Part shown: piece after piece, positions 43,141 through 52,643 of the stretch
Layout: each line of letters opens with the position of its first letter
Numbering within the stretch: position 1 is the first letter of the stretch
Source: Sedimenticola sp.
Lineage (GTDB): Bacteria; Pseudomonadota; Gammaproteobacteria; Chromatiales; Chromatiaceae
Length of the DNA: 64,000 nucleotides
Reading direction: 5' to 3'
NCBI GenBank assembly: GCA_011051655.1
Contig: DRKS01000021.1
Span: 1-64,000 of the forward strand
The notes under the pieces: model-generated
Told to the model about the DNA's origin: nothing
What the model saw: the letters and a program-made list of their open reading frames with translations, nothing else
Database searches by the model: none
Made by a program: the position numbers and the translations under genes

Positions 43141-45621
43141 ATGAGTATTTCAAGAAGGGAGTTTGTTAAATCCACAGTAGTCGCAACGACCATGGCAACC
43201 GCGGGGGTTGTCCCCAAGATGGGGGTCAAAGACGCTGCCGCCGCGGAAGGCGAGGGTATCCGCTGGGACAAGGCCGCCTGCCGTTTCTGCGGCGTGGGCT
43301 GTGGCGTCGAAATCGGGGTGAAGGACGGCAAGATGGTTGCCTGCCGGGGTGATGCCAAATCCCCCGTGAACCGGGGCATGATGTGCATCAAGGGCTACTT
43401 CCTGCCAAAGATCATGTATGGCAAGGACAGGCTCACCAAGCCCTTGTTGAGGATGAAAAACGGCAAGTTCGACAAGAACGGTGATTTCACGCCCATCACC
43501 TGGGACCAGGCCTTCGACATCATGGAACAGAAGTACAAGGAGGCCCTTAAGAAGAAGGGACCGGAATCCGTCGCCATGTTCGGCTCCGGCCAGTGGACCA
43601 TCTTCGAGGGTATCGCCGCCTCCAAGTTCATGAAGGCCGGGCTGCTGTCCAACAACCTGGACCCCAATGCCAGGCACTGCATGGCCTCCGCCGTGGGCGC
43701 CTTTATCCGCACCTTTGGCGTCGACGAGCCTATGGGCTGCTACGACGACATCGAGGCGGCGGATGTCTTCGTGCTCTGGGGCTCCAACATGGCGGAAATG
43801 CATCCCATGCTCTATACCCGGGTCACCAACAGGAAGGTCACCGGCAAGGCCAAGGTCTACGTGCTTTCGACCTTTACCCATCGTTCCAGTGAGATCGCGG
43901 ACAAGACCATGATCTTCACGCCCCAGACCGACCTGGCCATCGCCAACTGCATCGCCAACTACATCGTCAATGAGAAGAAGGCGGTCAACAAGGATTTTCT
44001 CAAGTACGTGAACTTCAAGCGGGGCACCTGGGACACCGGTTACGGCCTGCGGCCCGAGCATCCGCTGCAGAAGAAGGCGAAAAACGTCAAGACCGCCAAG
44101 AAGATGCATCCGGCGACCTTCGAGGAATACGCCAAGCACATCAAGAAGTACACCTTCAAGTATACGGCGAAGCTCTCCGGCGTCTCCGAGAAGGATCTCA
44201 AGACCCTGGCCAAGGTCTACGCCAATCCCAAGAAGAAGGTGATGAGCTTCTGGACCATGGGCATGAACCAGCACACCAGGGGCGTCTGGATCAACCAGCT
44301 CGTCTACAACCTGCATCTGCTCACCGGCAAGATCTCGGAGCCCGGCAATTCCCCGTTCTCCCTTACCGGCCAGCCTTCCGCCTGTGGCACCGCACGGGAG
44401 GTGGGAACCTTCGCCCACCGGCTCCCCGGTGATCTGGTGGTATTCAAGGAGGCACACCGGACCAAGGCCGAAGAGCTTTGGGGTCTGCCCAAGGGGCTGC
44501 TGCCCGGCAAGGTGGGCACCCATGCGGTCAAGATGATGCGCAACCTGGAGGACAAGAAGGTCAACATCCTCTGGGTCATGTGCGCCAACGCCTTCCAGGA
44601 TTACGCCAACCTGAATCACTGGCTCAAGGCGGCGCGGGATCCGGAGAATTTCGTGATCTGCTCCGACCCCTACCCGACCATGTCCGGCATGGCCGCGGAT
44701 CTCATGCTGCCCACCGCCATGTGGATGGAGAAGGAGGGGGCCTACGGCAACTCCGAAAGAAGGACCCAGTTCTGGCGCCAGCAGGTCAACCCGCCCAAGG
44801 GGGCCAAGTCGGATCTGTGGCAGCTCGTTGAGTTTTCCAAGCGCTTCAAGGTGGACGAGGTCTGGCCCGCGGACAAGGTCAAGGCGGCGAATGCCAGTGG
44901 CAAGACCCTGTATGACATGCTCTTTGCCACCAAGGCGATCACCCAGTATCCGGTGCCGGACACCAGTGAGTTCGCCAACGACGACGCCACCGACTTCGGC
45001 TTCCACATCCACAAGGGGCTGTGGGAGGAGTACCGCAAGTTCTCCAGGGTCAAACATCACGACCTGGCGCCCTTCGATGAGTATCACAAGGTGCGGGGGC
45101 TGCGTTGGCCGGTGGTCAACGGCAAGGAAACCCTGTGGCGCTACCGGGAGGGCTATGACCCCTTCGTCGAGAAGGGCAGCGGCATCCAGTTCTACGGCAA
45201 ACCGGACAAGAAGGCCCTGGTCCTCATGTATCCCTATGAGCCGCCACCAGAGATGCCGGATGACGAGTATGACATGTGGCTGGTCACCGGGCGCGTTCTC
45301 GAGCACTGGCACTCCGGCAGCATGACCATGCGGGTGCCGGAACTCTATCGCGCCTTCCCCAATGCCAAGATCTTCATGCATCCAAAGGATGCGAAGAAGA
45401 GGGGACTCAAGCGCAACGACCTGGCAAAGGTCGTCACCCGGCGGGGCGAAGTGACCGCCAGGGTCGAGACCAAAGGCCGGAACAAGCCGCCGGAGGGGCG
45501 CATCTTCGTTCCATGGTTCGACGCCAATGTCCTTATCAACAAATGCACCCTCGACGCCACGGACCCACTGTCCAAACAGACAGATTACAAAAAGTGCGCG
45601 GCCAAGGTCATCAAGGCATAA
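43141..45621 (+). CDS. napA: Periplasmic nitrate reductase catalytic subunit NapA
   Basis: The 826-residue molybdoenzyme has a Tat signal ([20 protein letters not shown]), an intact C47-x2-C50-x3-C54-x27-C82 iron-sulfur motif, and the Mo-ligand Cys at 180 in [14 protein letters not shown]. Strings such as INRG-like [12 protein letters not shown] and [10 protein letters not shown] are standard for NapA. It reduces nitrate to nitrite in the periplasm with electrons from NapB. The start at 43141 has GAGGGGGG at good spacing; the in-frame codon at 43105 lacks one and would place residues before the Tat motif. Confidence 0.96.
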   Translation: MSISRREFVKSTVVATTMATAGVVPKMGVKDAAAAEGEGIRWDKAACRFCGVGCGVEIGVKDGKMVACRGDAKSPVNRGMMCIKGYFLPKIMYGKDRLTKPLLRMKNGKFDKNGDFTPITWDQAFDIMEQKYKEALKKKGPESVAMFGSGQWTIFEGIAASKFMKAGLLSNNLDPNARHCMASAVGAFIRTFGVDEPMGCYDDIEAADVFVLWGSNMAEMHPMLYTRVTNRKVTGKAKVYVLSTFTHRSSEIADKTMIFTPQTDLAIANCIANYIVNEKKAVNKDFLKYVNFKRGTWDTGYGLRPEHPLQKKAKNVKTAKKMHPATFEEYAKHIKKYTFKYTAKLSGVSEKDLKTLAKVYANPKKKVMSFWTMGMNQHTRGVWINQLVYNLHLLTGKISEPGNSPFSLTGQPSACGTAREVGTFAHRLPGDLVVFKEAHRTKAEELWGLPKGLLPGKVGTHAVKMMRNLEDKKVNILWVMCANAFQDYANLNHWLKAARDPENFVICSDPYPTMSGMAADLMLPTAMWMEKEGAYGNSERRTQFWRQQVNPPKGAKSDLWQLVEFSKRFKVDEVWPADKVKAANASGKTLYDMLFATKAITQYPVPDTSEFANDDATDFGFHIHKGLWEEYRKFSRVKHHDLAPFDEYHKVRGLRWPVVNGKETLWRYREGYDPFVEKGSGIQFYGKPDKKALVLMYPYEPPPEMPDDEYDMWLVTGRVLEHWHSGSMTMRVPELYRAFPNAKIFMHPKDAKKRGLKRNDLAKVVTRRGEVTARVETKGRNKPPEGRIFVPWFDANVLINKCTLDATDPLSKQTDYKKCAAKVIKA

Positions 45622-45636
45622 ATGAAGGAGGCGACA

Positions 45637-46137
45637 ATGAACATAGTAAAGCCCATCGCAATCAGCATGGTTGCCCTGTTCGCCACCGCGGCATCCGCGG
45701 TCAACGTGGGGGGCAAGGTTCAATCCATGCGCCAATCCAATGAAATCCTGGGCGCCTCGGTGCAACCGAGGCCGGAGGCGTTCCCTGACGTGGAACCCGG
45801 GAAATCGAAAACCATGCCCAGGGCCTATGCCGGTGCGCCGGCGCAGATCCCGCATACCATCGAGGGGATGTCCATCACCTCCAAGGTAAGAAAGCATGAG
45901 TGTCTGAAATGCCATGACCGGGCCAACGCCAAGGAGGAAGAGGCGCCTTCGGCCCCGCCCTCCCACTACCGGGATCCGATCACCGGCAAGAAACTGGACA
46001 GCATCCATGGCCGGCGTCTCAACTGCACCCAGTGCCATGTGCCCCAGTCGGATGCGGACCTGAGGGTTGAGAACACCTACGACAATCCGCCGTTCAAGGG
46101 AACCCTCGACGAAAACACCAAGGTGCTGGGTTGGTGA
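45637..46137 (+). CDS. napB: Diheme cytochrome NapB
   Basis: The 166-residue protein has a signal peptide ending ASAVNVGG and two heme sites, CLKCH and CTQCH, with NapB hallmarks PRAYAGAPAQIPHTIEGM, SHYRDP and VPQSDA. It passes electrons to NapA. The start at 45637 has GGAGG five bases upstream; the ATG at 45622 overlaps that site. It is 15 bp after napA and is followed by a hairpin and the napG gene. Confidence 0.95.
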   Translation: MNIVKPIAISMVALFATAASAVNVGGKVQSMRQSNEILGASVQPRPEAFPDVEPGKSKTMPRAYAGAPAQIPHTIEGMSITSKVRKHECLKCHDRANAKEEEAPSAPPSHYRDPITGKKLDSIHGRRLNCTQCHVPQSDADLRVENTYDNPPFKGTLDENTKVLGW

Positions 46138-46195
46138 CCGGCAACAGCAGGAAGCATCCCATGGCCGGTCGGGATTTGTAGATCGGAACGGAGAG

Positions 46196-46225
46196 GGGCG
46201 GCCATGGCGGCCGCCCTTCTTCCTT
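46196..46225 (+). terminator. Hairpin and T/C-rich tail between napB and napG
   Basis: GGGCGGCC (46196-46203) and GGCCGCCC (46209-46216) form an 8-bp G+C stem with a 5-nt loop, followed by TTCTTCCTT. It resembles a weak intrinsic terminator or a processing hairpin inside the nap operon and may lower expression of napGH and the hao genes relative to napAB. Confidence 0.55.
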
Positions 46226-46248
46226 GAAAGAGGACACACATATCCAAG

Positions 46249-46932
46249 ATGGCGCCTGCGACACCCAAGAAGAGGGCCGCCGGGAATATCGGAAGGCGGG
46301 AGTTCCTCTCCCTCTCATTGCGCTCCATGGCCGGGATGCTGGCAGGCGGCGGACTGCTTGGCCTTTATATCAAGGGAGAAAAGGCGAGATCCGCCCCCCT
46401 GCGCCCCCCCAGCGCCCTTGCGGAGGAGGACTTTCTCGGCAGGTGCCTCCGGTGCGGCCTGTGTGCAAAGGATTGCCCTTATGATGCCATCCGGATGGCG
46501 ACGCCGGGCGGGGGGATCGTTACCGGCACTCCCTATATCGAAGCGCGAAAGATTCCCTGCTATATGTGCGAGGACATTCCGTGTCAAAAGGCGTGCCCGA
46601 GCGGGGCGCTGGACAAGGGGATGGAGCATATCGAGCAGGCGAGGATGGGGCTTGCCGTTCTTCATGACCAGGAAACATGCCTGGCCTACCTCGGACAGAG
46701 ATGCGAAGTCTGTTACCGGGCCTGCCCGCTTTTGGGCACGGCCATGACCATTGAGTACAAGCCGGGAGAGAATGCCGCCTATTTTCTGCCCATAGTGCAT
46801 TCGGAGGCCTGTACGGGCTGCGGTTTTTGTGAGCACGTATGCATTCTGGACAAGCCCGCCATCAAGGTGTTCGACATCGCCCTGGTCAAGGGAGAAAGGG
46901 GACCACACTATCGCAAAGAGGTGCTCCGGTGA
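46249..46932 (+). CDS. napG: NapG iron-sulfur electron-transfer protein
   Basis: The 227-residue protein has a Tat motif (GRREFLSLSLRSMAGMLAGG) and four [4Fe-4S] motifs: CLRCGLCAKDC, CYMC.DIPC.KAC, CEVCYRAC and CTGCGFCEHVC. With NapH it forms a menaquinol or ubiquinol dehydrogenase that delivers electrons to periplasmic acceptors. The ATG at 46249 lacks a well-placed ribosome site. Its stop overlaps the napH start as GTGA. Confidence 0.92.
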   Translation: MAPATPKKRAAGNIGRREFLSLSLRSMAGMLAGGGLLGLYIKGEKARSAPLRPPSALAEEDFLGRCLRCGLCAKDCPYDAIRMATPGGGIVTGTPYIEARKIPCYMCEDIPCQKACPSGALDKGMEHIEQARMGLAVLHDQETCLAYLGQRCEVCYRACPLLGTAMTIEYKPGENAAYFLPIVHSEACTGCGFCEHVCILDKPAIKVFDIALVKGERGPHYRKEVLR

Positions 46933-47876
46933 AACGCTACAAGTGGCTTATCCTGCGGCGCATTTCACAGGCCTTGATCCTTGCGCTTTTTCTCACCGGG
47001 ACATACTTTGAAGTAAAAATAGAGCAGAAGACCTCCGAAACGGCCGAAGCGCTCAATCTGCTTCCGGTCACGGGGCTGACACCGGGTCTGGCGCCGCCTT
47101 TGCCCGCTCCCGAAGAGACTTCGCAACCATCGGGACCCGCCTGGAGCGCCGCCGATATTGTTGAAGGCAGCCTCAACTCGGCGGATATCCTGGACATCGT
47201 TGCCCTTACGGATCCCTTTGTTTTTCTGCAAGGCTTTTTCGCATCGGGCTGGGACCTGCTTGAAACCACGGCGGCCGCCGGGGCCGCCATAGTGCTGCTT
47301 TTCTATTTCATCGTGGGCGGGCGGGTCTACTGCGCATGGGTATGCCCTGTTAACCCGGTTACCGACCTTGCCCATTGGTTGAGAATCAGGATGGGCATAA
47401 AGCGCAGAAAAAAGGCCCTGACGGGAAATGAACGCTATCTCTTCCTGGCCCTTGTATTGGTGCTGTCCTTCTGGACGGGAGCGATTGCCTTCGAGTTTAT
47501 GAATCCCGTCTCCATGCTTCACCGGGGATTGCTCTACGGCATGGGCCTGGGTTGGGTGATACTGGCAGTCATATTTCTCTACGACCTTTTTATTATGCCG
47601 AGGGGCTGGTGCTCACACTGGTGCCCCATAGGGGGCTTTTACTCCCTCGTGGGTAGATTCAGCCTCCTGAGGGTTAGATTCCATTCCGAAAAGTGCGACC
47701 AGTGCGGCGACTGCTTCCCGGTCTGCCCGGAGCCACGAGTGCTGAAACCATCCATATCGGACGGCGTGGAAAGGGTCTTGTCCGGCAAATGCAGCAACTG
47801 TGGTAACTGTATAGATGTATGCCATACGGATGCACTTGATTTCGGCACCCGTTTTTATAAAAGCGCTGAGAAATGA
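46929..47876 (+). CDS. napH: NapH membrane iron-sulfur quinol dehydrogenase subunit
   Basis: The 315-residue protein starts with GTG at 46929 (KRYKWLILRRISQALILAL), overlapping the napG stop as GTGA. Four helices are predicted, with conserved YCAWVCPVNPVTD and WCSHWCPIGG loops and a C-terminal pair of [4Fe-4S] motifs, CDQCGDCFPVC and CSNCGNCIDVC. It oxidises quinol and reduces NapG. Since no napC gene is present, NapGH is the only quinol-linked module in this operon. Confidence 0.93.
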   Translation: MKRYKWLILRRISQALILALFLTGTYFEVKIEQKTSETAEALNLLPVTGLTPGLAPPLPAPEETSQPSGPAWSAADIVEGSLNSADILDIVALTDPFVFLQGFFASGWDLLETTAAAGAAIVLLFYFIVGGRVYCAWVCPVNPVTDLAHWLRIRMGIKRRKKALTGNERYLFLALVLVLSFWTGAIAFEFMNPVSMLHRGLLYGMGLGWVILAVIFLYDLFIMPRGWCSHWCPIGGFYSLVGRFSLLRVRFHSEKCDQCGDCFPVCPEPRVLKPSISDGVERVLSGKCSNCGNCIDVCHTDALDFGTRFYKSAEK

Positions 47877-47898
47877 AGTAACGAAAGGTAGAGACGGA

Positions 47899-49425
47899 AT
47901 GAGACTGTGGAGAAAAACAATTAACCTCGCGCCAGGTGTTCTTGCTGGAGCAGTTGTCTTATTGGTTTGCTTTGTTTTTCCGGCCGAGGTAGAGGCGGTG
48001 AAAGTGGACCCGGACAAGGTCTCCTGGGGCAGCCCCAAGGCCAAGAGATGCAAAGGATGTCACCGCCATGAAACCCCAGGGCTATATTACGAATGGCGCC
48101 AGGGGGCCCACGGCAAGGCGGGGGTGAACTGTTATGACTGCCACCGGGCGGAAAAAGGGGATCCGGATGCCATCAGGCACAAGAAAAGTTTCGATATCGC
48201 AATAATAGTCACCCCCAAGGACTGCGGCAGATGTCACGAGCATGAAGCAAATCAGTTCAGAAACAGCCACCACGCCAGGGCCGTGGCCATACTGGACGGC
48301 CTGGAGAATCACCTCGGCAAAGTTGTGGTGGGGGAGGCGGCGGTCAACAGCGGCTGCGTCGTATGCCATGGCTCCACCGTAAAGATGAAAGACGGCAAAT
48401 TGGACCCGGCCACCTGGCCCAACACCGGCATCGCCAGGGTAAACCTGGACGGCAGCATCGGCTCCTGCAGCGCCTGCCACACCCGCCACCGTTTTTCGAA
48501 GGCCCAGGCCCGCCAGCCGGTCACCTGCGGAAGATGCCATTCAGGCGACCATCAGCCCCAACTGGAATCATACAACTCATCCAAGCACGGCATGCTTTTC
48601 GCGGCCAACCGGGAAAAGATGAATCTCGAAAGCGACAGATGGATCGCCGGCAAGGACTACTACGATGCCCCCACCTGCACCACCTGCCACATGGGAGAGG
48701 TGGACATCGCCAGCGGCCGGCTGGAGGTTACGCATGACGTCGGCGAGCGGCTGAGCTGGAATCTCAGGGGAGAAGTGTCGGAAAAATATGCCCTGGTCGT
48801 CTACGAGAATGGCGCCAGGGAGAACTGGCCGGAGGATGGCGAAGAGGATGTTCCGGAAGAAGGCGATGAGGTGGAGAGGAATGGAAAGACATTGACCGTG
48901 GAACAGGTGCTCGATGTGGAGGCCAGAAGGGAGAAGATGACGCTCGTATGCATGAGTTGCCACAGCGAAAAGTGGGCGCAGGCGTTTTATACCCAGCTCG
49001 ACAGGCTGGTCGAACTGTATAACGACAAGTTCGCCAAACCCGGCCTTGCCATCATGAATGAACTCAAGGAGAGCGGCAGGCTCACCAGGCAGGACTTCGA
49101 TGAAAGGCTCGAATGGATATGGTACGAACTCTGGCGCAAGGCGGGGCGCAGCGCGCGCTCCGGCTGGGCCATGACGGCCAGCGCAGAATATACCTGGTGG
49201 CAAGGCATGTACGAGGTGGGCAAGCGGTTTTACAGCAGGTTTTTGCCGGAAGTGAAAAAAGTCGCGGGAAATGAGCTGTACCAGGAACTCCTGGATAAGC
49301 ATGTAAAAGACGCAGAGGGGCAAGAGTGGTTTTTTGAGGCCCGGAAAATACTTGCTTCGTTGAATAAAGCGCCGCCCAAGAAGAATGACGCGCAAAAGCA
49401 ACAGCAAGGCACGGGGCAACAATAA
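47899..49425 (+). CDS. Octaheme hydroxylamine oxidoreductase-family cytochrome, copy 1
   Basis: The 508-residue protein has a signal peptide ending EVEAVKVD and eight CXXCH sites in HAO order: CKGCH, CYDCH, CGRCH, CVVCH, CSACH, CGRCH, CTTCH and CMSCH. The segments ETPGLYYEWRQGAHGKAGVNC and SYNSSKHGMLF are HAO-family features. About 100 C-terminal residues follow heme 8 and include AEYTWWQGMYEV; whether that Tyr corresponds to the crosslinking Tyr of N. europaea HAO needs alignment. Position after napGH suggests a reductive role (nitrite or hydroxylamine toward ammonia), as proposed for epsilonproteobacterial HaoA. The ATG at 47899 has AAAGG upstream. No haoC is nearby. Confidence 0.88.
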   Translation: MRLWRKTINLAPGVLAGAVVLLVCFVFPAEVEAVKVDPDKVSWGSPKAKRCKGCHRHETPGLYYEWRQGAHGKAGVNCYDCHRAEKGDPDAIRHKKSFDIAIIVTPKDCGRCHEHEANQFRNSHHARAVAILDGLENHLGKVVVGEAAVNSGCVVCHGSTVKMKDGKLDPATWPNTGIARVNLDGSIGSCSACHTRHRFSKAQARQPVTCGRCHSGDHQPQLESYNSSKHGMLFAANREKMNLESDRWIAGKDYYDAPTCTTCHMGEVDIASGRLEVTHDVGERLSWNLRGEVSEKYALVVYENGARENWPEDGEEDVPEEGDEVERNGKTLTVEQVLDVEARREKMTLVCMSCHSEKWAQAFYTQLDRLVELYNDKFAKPGLAIMNELKESGRLTRQDFDERLEWIWYELWRKAGRSARSGWAMTASAEYTWWQGMYEVGKRFYSRFLPEVKKVAGNELYQELLDKHVKDAEGQEWFFEARKILASLNKAPPKKNDAQKQQQGTGQQ

Positions 49426-49453
49426 AATCCTTATCAGTAAGGTGGAGATGACA

Positions 49454-50914
49454 ATGGCACTATGGCGAAAATCACTTGGCGACCTTATATCTCATATCAT
49501 TGCCGGAGCGCTTGTGGCGGCATTTTGCCTGGTTTTTCCGGTTGAAGTGGCGGCGGTAAAAGTAGATGCCAGCAAAGTCTCATGGGACAGCCCCAAGGGA
49601 AAGAAATGCAAGAGCTGTCACCGCAAAGAGACCCCCGGCCTGTGGAACGAATGGCACGAAGGTGCCCATGGCAAGGCGGACGTGAACTGCTATGACTGCC
49701 ATCAGGCGGACAAGGATGATGTCGATCACATAAAGCATAAAGGCTTCGATATTGCGGTAATAGTATCGCCCAGCGACTGCGCCCGCTGCCATGAGACAGA
49801 GGTGAATCAGTTCAAGGGCAGCCACCACTCCAAGGCCGTGGCGATTCTCGATGGAATAGATAATTTTCTTGGCAAGGAGATCGTCGGCGCCACCGCCGTC
49901 GATACCGGCTGCATCGTATGCCACGGCTCCACCGTGAAAATTGAAGATGGAGAGCTGGACCCGGCCACATGGCCCAATACCGGCATAGGACGGGTCAACC
50001 CGGATGGCAGCATCGGTTCATGCACCGCCTGCCACACCCGCCATCGTTTCTCAAAGGCCCAGGCCCGCCAGCCCACCACCTGCGGGAGATGTCATTCAGG
50101 TGATCACCAGCCTCAACTGGAGTCATACAATTCATCCAAGCATGGCATGCTTTTCGCGGCCGACCGGGAAAAGATGAACCTCGAAAGTGATCAGTGGATC
50201 GTGGGCAAGGACTACTATGATGCGCCGACCTGCACCACCTGCCACATGGGGCAGGTCAAGGGCGTGGCTGGGGACCTGGAGGTCACCCATGACGTGGGCG
50301 AGAGGCTGAGCTGGAATCTCAGGGGCGAGGTATCGCAGAAGGAGGCCCTGGTCATCTATGAAAATGGCGACAGGGAAAGCTGGCCGGAGGACGGCGATGA
50401 GGATGTGCCGGAAGAAGGCGATGAGGTGGAGAAGGACGGGAAGACGCGAACCGTGGCGCAGGTCCTCGGCGTGGAGGCCAGAAGGGAGCGCATGACCCTG
50501 GTCTGCATCAACTGCCACAGCGAAATATACGTAAAGGCGTTTTACAACCAGCTCGACAGCCTGGTCGAACTCTATAACGAGAAATTCGCCAAGCCGGGGC
50601 TCGCCATAATGACGGATCTCAAGGAAAGGGGCCTGCTTACCCGGCAGGACTTCGATGAGAACCTTGAATGGATATGGTACGAGCTTTGGCGCAAGGCGGG
50701 CCGGAATGCGCGCTCGGGCATAGCCATGACGGCTACCGCCGAATATACCTGGTGGCAAGGCATGTACGAAGTCGCCAAGCGGTTTTACAACGACTTCCTG
50801 CCGGAGGTCGAAAGAATCGCCGGTGACCAGGTGTACAAAGAGCTGACGGAGAAGCACTTGAAAGATATCGAGGGCCACCAGTGGTATTTCGAGGCCCGGA
50901 AAGGGAAAAATTAA
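49454..50914 (+). CDS. Octaheme hydroxylamine oxidoreductase-family cytochrome, copy 2
   Basis: The 486-residue protein is a close paralogue of the preceding gene, with eight CXXCH sites (CKSCH, CYDCH, CARCH, CIVCH, CTACH, CGRCH, CTTCH, CINCH) and long identical stretches such as DHQPQLESYNSSKHGMLFAA. It has the same C-terminal AEYTWWQGMYEV and lacks the Gln/Lys-rich tail of copy 1. It likely arose by tandem duplication, and the two may form a mixed trimer or divide substrates. The start at 49454 has GGAG six bases upstream; an ATG at 49448 is close. It is 28 bp after copy 1. Confidence 0.88.
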   Translation: MALWRKSLGDLISHIIAGALVAAFCLVFPVEVAAVKVDASKVSWDSPKGKKCKSCHRKETPGLWNEWHEGAHGKADVNCYDCHQADKDDVDHIKHKGFDIAVIVSPSDCARCHETEVNQFKGSHHSKAVAILDGIDNFLGKEIVGATAVDTGCIVCHGSTVKIEDGELDPATWPNTGIGRVNPDGSIGSCTACHTRHRFSKAQARQPTTCGRCHSGDHQPQLESYNSSKHGMLFAADREKMNLESDQWIVGKDYYDAPTCTTCHMGQVKGVAGDLEVTHDVGERLSWNLRGEVSQKEALVIYENGDRESWPEDGDEDVPEEGDEVEKDGKTRTVAQVLGVEARRERMTLVCINCHSEIYVKAFYNQLDSLVELYNEKFAKPGLAIMTDLKERGLLTRQDFDENLEWIWYELWRKAGRNARSGIAMTATAEYTWWQGMYEVAKRFYNDFLPEVERIAGDQVYKELTEKHLKDIEGHQWYFEARKGKN

Positions 50915-50976
50915 TACTATATAAAAGAAGCGGTAACAAGCCATACCTCAACCATTTTGCCAACTTTGAGGCGCCC

Positions 50977-50999
50977 AAAAGCGGCGCTTCCGCTCTTTT
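50977..50999 (+). terminator. Probable intrinsic terminator after the second octaheme gene
   Basis: AAAAGCGG pairs with CCGCT-C-TTTT around the loop CGCTT (core stem AGCGG 50980-50984 with CCGCT 50990-50994), followed by CTTTTC. It lies 62 bp after the second HAO-like gene and probably ends the nap-hao transcript. Confidence 0.55.
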
Positions 51000-51093
51000 C
51001 GCGCCCGGTTGAATTTCAAATGATGTAAGATTAGCGGCCGCGGGCGCGCATCCTGCCCCGCAGATTCACAGACCTGACAGCTATCGGGAGTAC

Positions 51094-51633
51094 ATGGTGA
51101 GGCCTAAACTCATAACGTTTTTTTGCATTGCTTTATTCATAATCGGCGCGCTTCAATTTGTCGGATCGGTAGGGGCCATCATGATAGGGAACGGCATAGG
51201 GCCGGAAAAAATATTCAACCGGGACGAACATGTGCAGGTTCCCGTGGAGGACGAAGCAGCAAGCGTCCGGCAGGGAGACCAAGGCGGCGCCCCAACCAGA
51301 GTGGTTCCCGAGCATATCATTCCCGCCGGCAAGTACGGGCTGCTCATGAATCTCGCCTTCCTCATATCCCTGGTGGGGCTGTGGAAGATGAAAAAATGGG
51401 GTGTCTATGCCTTTGGTGTCGCCAGCGTCGTAAACATCTGGACCATGCTTGTATGGAGACCGGAATGGCTCATGCAAAGCCAGAGCCCCGCGGGGGCCTG
51501 GATGAGCCTGCTGCTGCCCATAATCTATTTTGCCGTCGTATTGCCTTACTGGAAACGGTTGGACATGAAATTGGAGCGGAAAGAGGCCGGGGCGGACGAA
51601 GAGCAAAATCCGCTCCTCAAGCTTTGGAGGTAA
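51094..51633 (+). CDS. Small membrane protein of unknown function
   Basis: The 179-residue protein has about four membrane helices (near residues 7-29, 80-95, 103-120 and 135-152). A periplasmic or cytoplasmic loop of about 50 charged residues separates helices 1 and 2. It has no metal-binding motif or cysteine pair, and I recognise no family. The start has GGGAG three bases upstream. It follows the nap-hao operon terminator by about 100 bp, so it may be expressed separately or by read-through. Confidence 0.75.
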   Translation: MVRPKLITFFCIALFIIGALQFVGSVGAIMIGNGIGPEKIFNRDEHVQVPVEDEAASVRQGDQGGAPTRVVPEHIIPAGKYGLLMNLAFLISLVGLWKMKKWGVYAFGVASVVNIWTMLVWRPEWLMQSQSPAGAWMSLLLPIIYFAVVLPYWKRLDMKLERKEAGADEEQNPLLKLWR

Positions 51634-51687
51634 ACGGCCGATTTATGACGCATCCCACGCCGAAGCGAGATTGCGATTGAGGCGCCT

Positions 51688-52437
51688 GTGAACGATCCTG
51701 AACCACCGCTCAAATATGATGCCAATCGCCTGGACCCGAGAGTTATTCCGAAGGGCATGACCGCTGCCATCCGGCGGCGGGGTTTTTTGCCCTTTTTCAA
51801 ATTTCGGCCATGCCGGTTTCTCAGCATAAGCCGCGGAGGCATTGGCGTATTGGTGGATGACTGGTCCGCCTCCACCAACACCAAGGTCGCCCTCAAACTG
51901 ACTTATCATGAAAATGACTTTGTCGCCAACGGCATTATCGTCCACCGCGGCTACCGGGAAAACGCTTTCAAATACGGCATCATCTTTACCTCCGTCTCAT
52001 ACGAACTGGACCGCCTGATCGATTTCTTCCTTCATCGGCTTCCGCAGGATCACTGGGACAGACAAAAGCAGGAGCATCAGAAGCAACAGCGCAGGAACCA
52101 ACGCTTCCGCCTGAAAGATATGTATGCGGGTGTACGGGTGTCCGGGTTTCTGGGGCGCAGGAACACCCATAAGTGCCTGATCAACGACATCAGCAAAACC
52201 GGCGTCAGTTTTTTCAGCCCGGTTTCTCTTTGTTCCAAAATCCCCTTCAAGGTAAAAATAGAACTGGCCGTGAACGCCGTGCCCTATCAGGCCGACGGCC
52301 TTGTAAACCATTACCGGATCACGGAACAGGGCTATTGCTACGGGCTGGAATTGTTGGCTGTTTCACCCGGCCTCTCCCATGCAATTGAACATCTGGCGGC
52401 GACGGCCGGCCAGGCGTCTTCAATGACATTCAAATAA
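51688..52437 (+). CDS. PilZ-domain protein (putative c-di-GMP receptor)
   Basis: The 249-residue protein has two related segments. The second is a recognisable PilZ domain: RRNQRFRLKD supplies the RxxxR motif (residues about 130-140) and NDISKTGVSFFS the D/NxSxxG motif. The first segment (CRFLSISRGGIGVLVDDW) resembles the second half of a PilZ domain but lacks a good RxxxR before it. It likely binds c-di-GMP through the second domain. The GTG start at 51688 has GAGG upstream; ATG 51757 is an alternative. It precedes the pilus operon, which is a plausible target. Confidence 0.82.
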   Translation: MNDPEPPLKYDANRLDPRVIPKGMTAAIRRRGFLPFFKFRPCRFLSISRGGIGVLVDDWSASTNTKVALKLTYHENDFVANGIIVHRGYRENAFKYGIIFTSVSYELDRLIDFFLHRLPQDHWDRQKQEHQKQQRRNQRFRLKDMYAGVRVSGFLGRRNTHKCLINDISKTGVSFFSPVSLCSKIPFKVKIELAVNAVPYQADGLVNHYRITEQGYCYGLELLAVSPGLSHAIEHLAATAGQASSMTFK

Positions 52438-52643
52438 TCCCCTCACGTTTTTTCAAGTATTGCCGATAGCACTGCCGAAGGCTTGCCATTGCTTGCCGGG
52501 ATTGCGGCATGCTTTTTGCTATATACCCGGCAAGGTTCTGTAAAACAACAGATTATGAACAATAACGCTGAATAACGGGACAGAGCGCCTGGTTTATGAC
52601 GCAGCCGTCGGCCGGGCATCAAAATTTTGGCGGGGAGATGGGG

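Noticed and set aside
43150-46239. Open frame of over 1000 codons on the minus strand opposite napA and napB
   Set aside because: It is a shadow of G+C-rich coding sequence on the other strand; napA and napB have full family motifs and ribosome sites.
47899-50914. Annotation as nitrite reductase NrfA
   Set aside because: Both proteins have eight CXXCH sites and HAO-family strings, and no CXXCK active-site motif as in NrfA.
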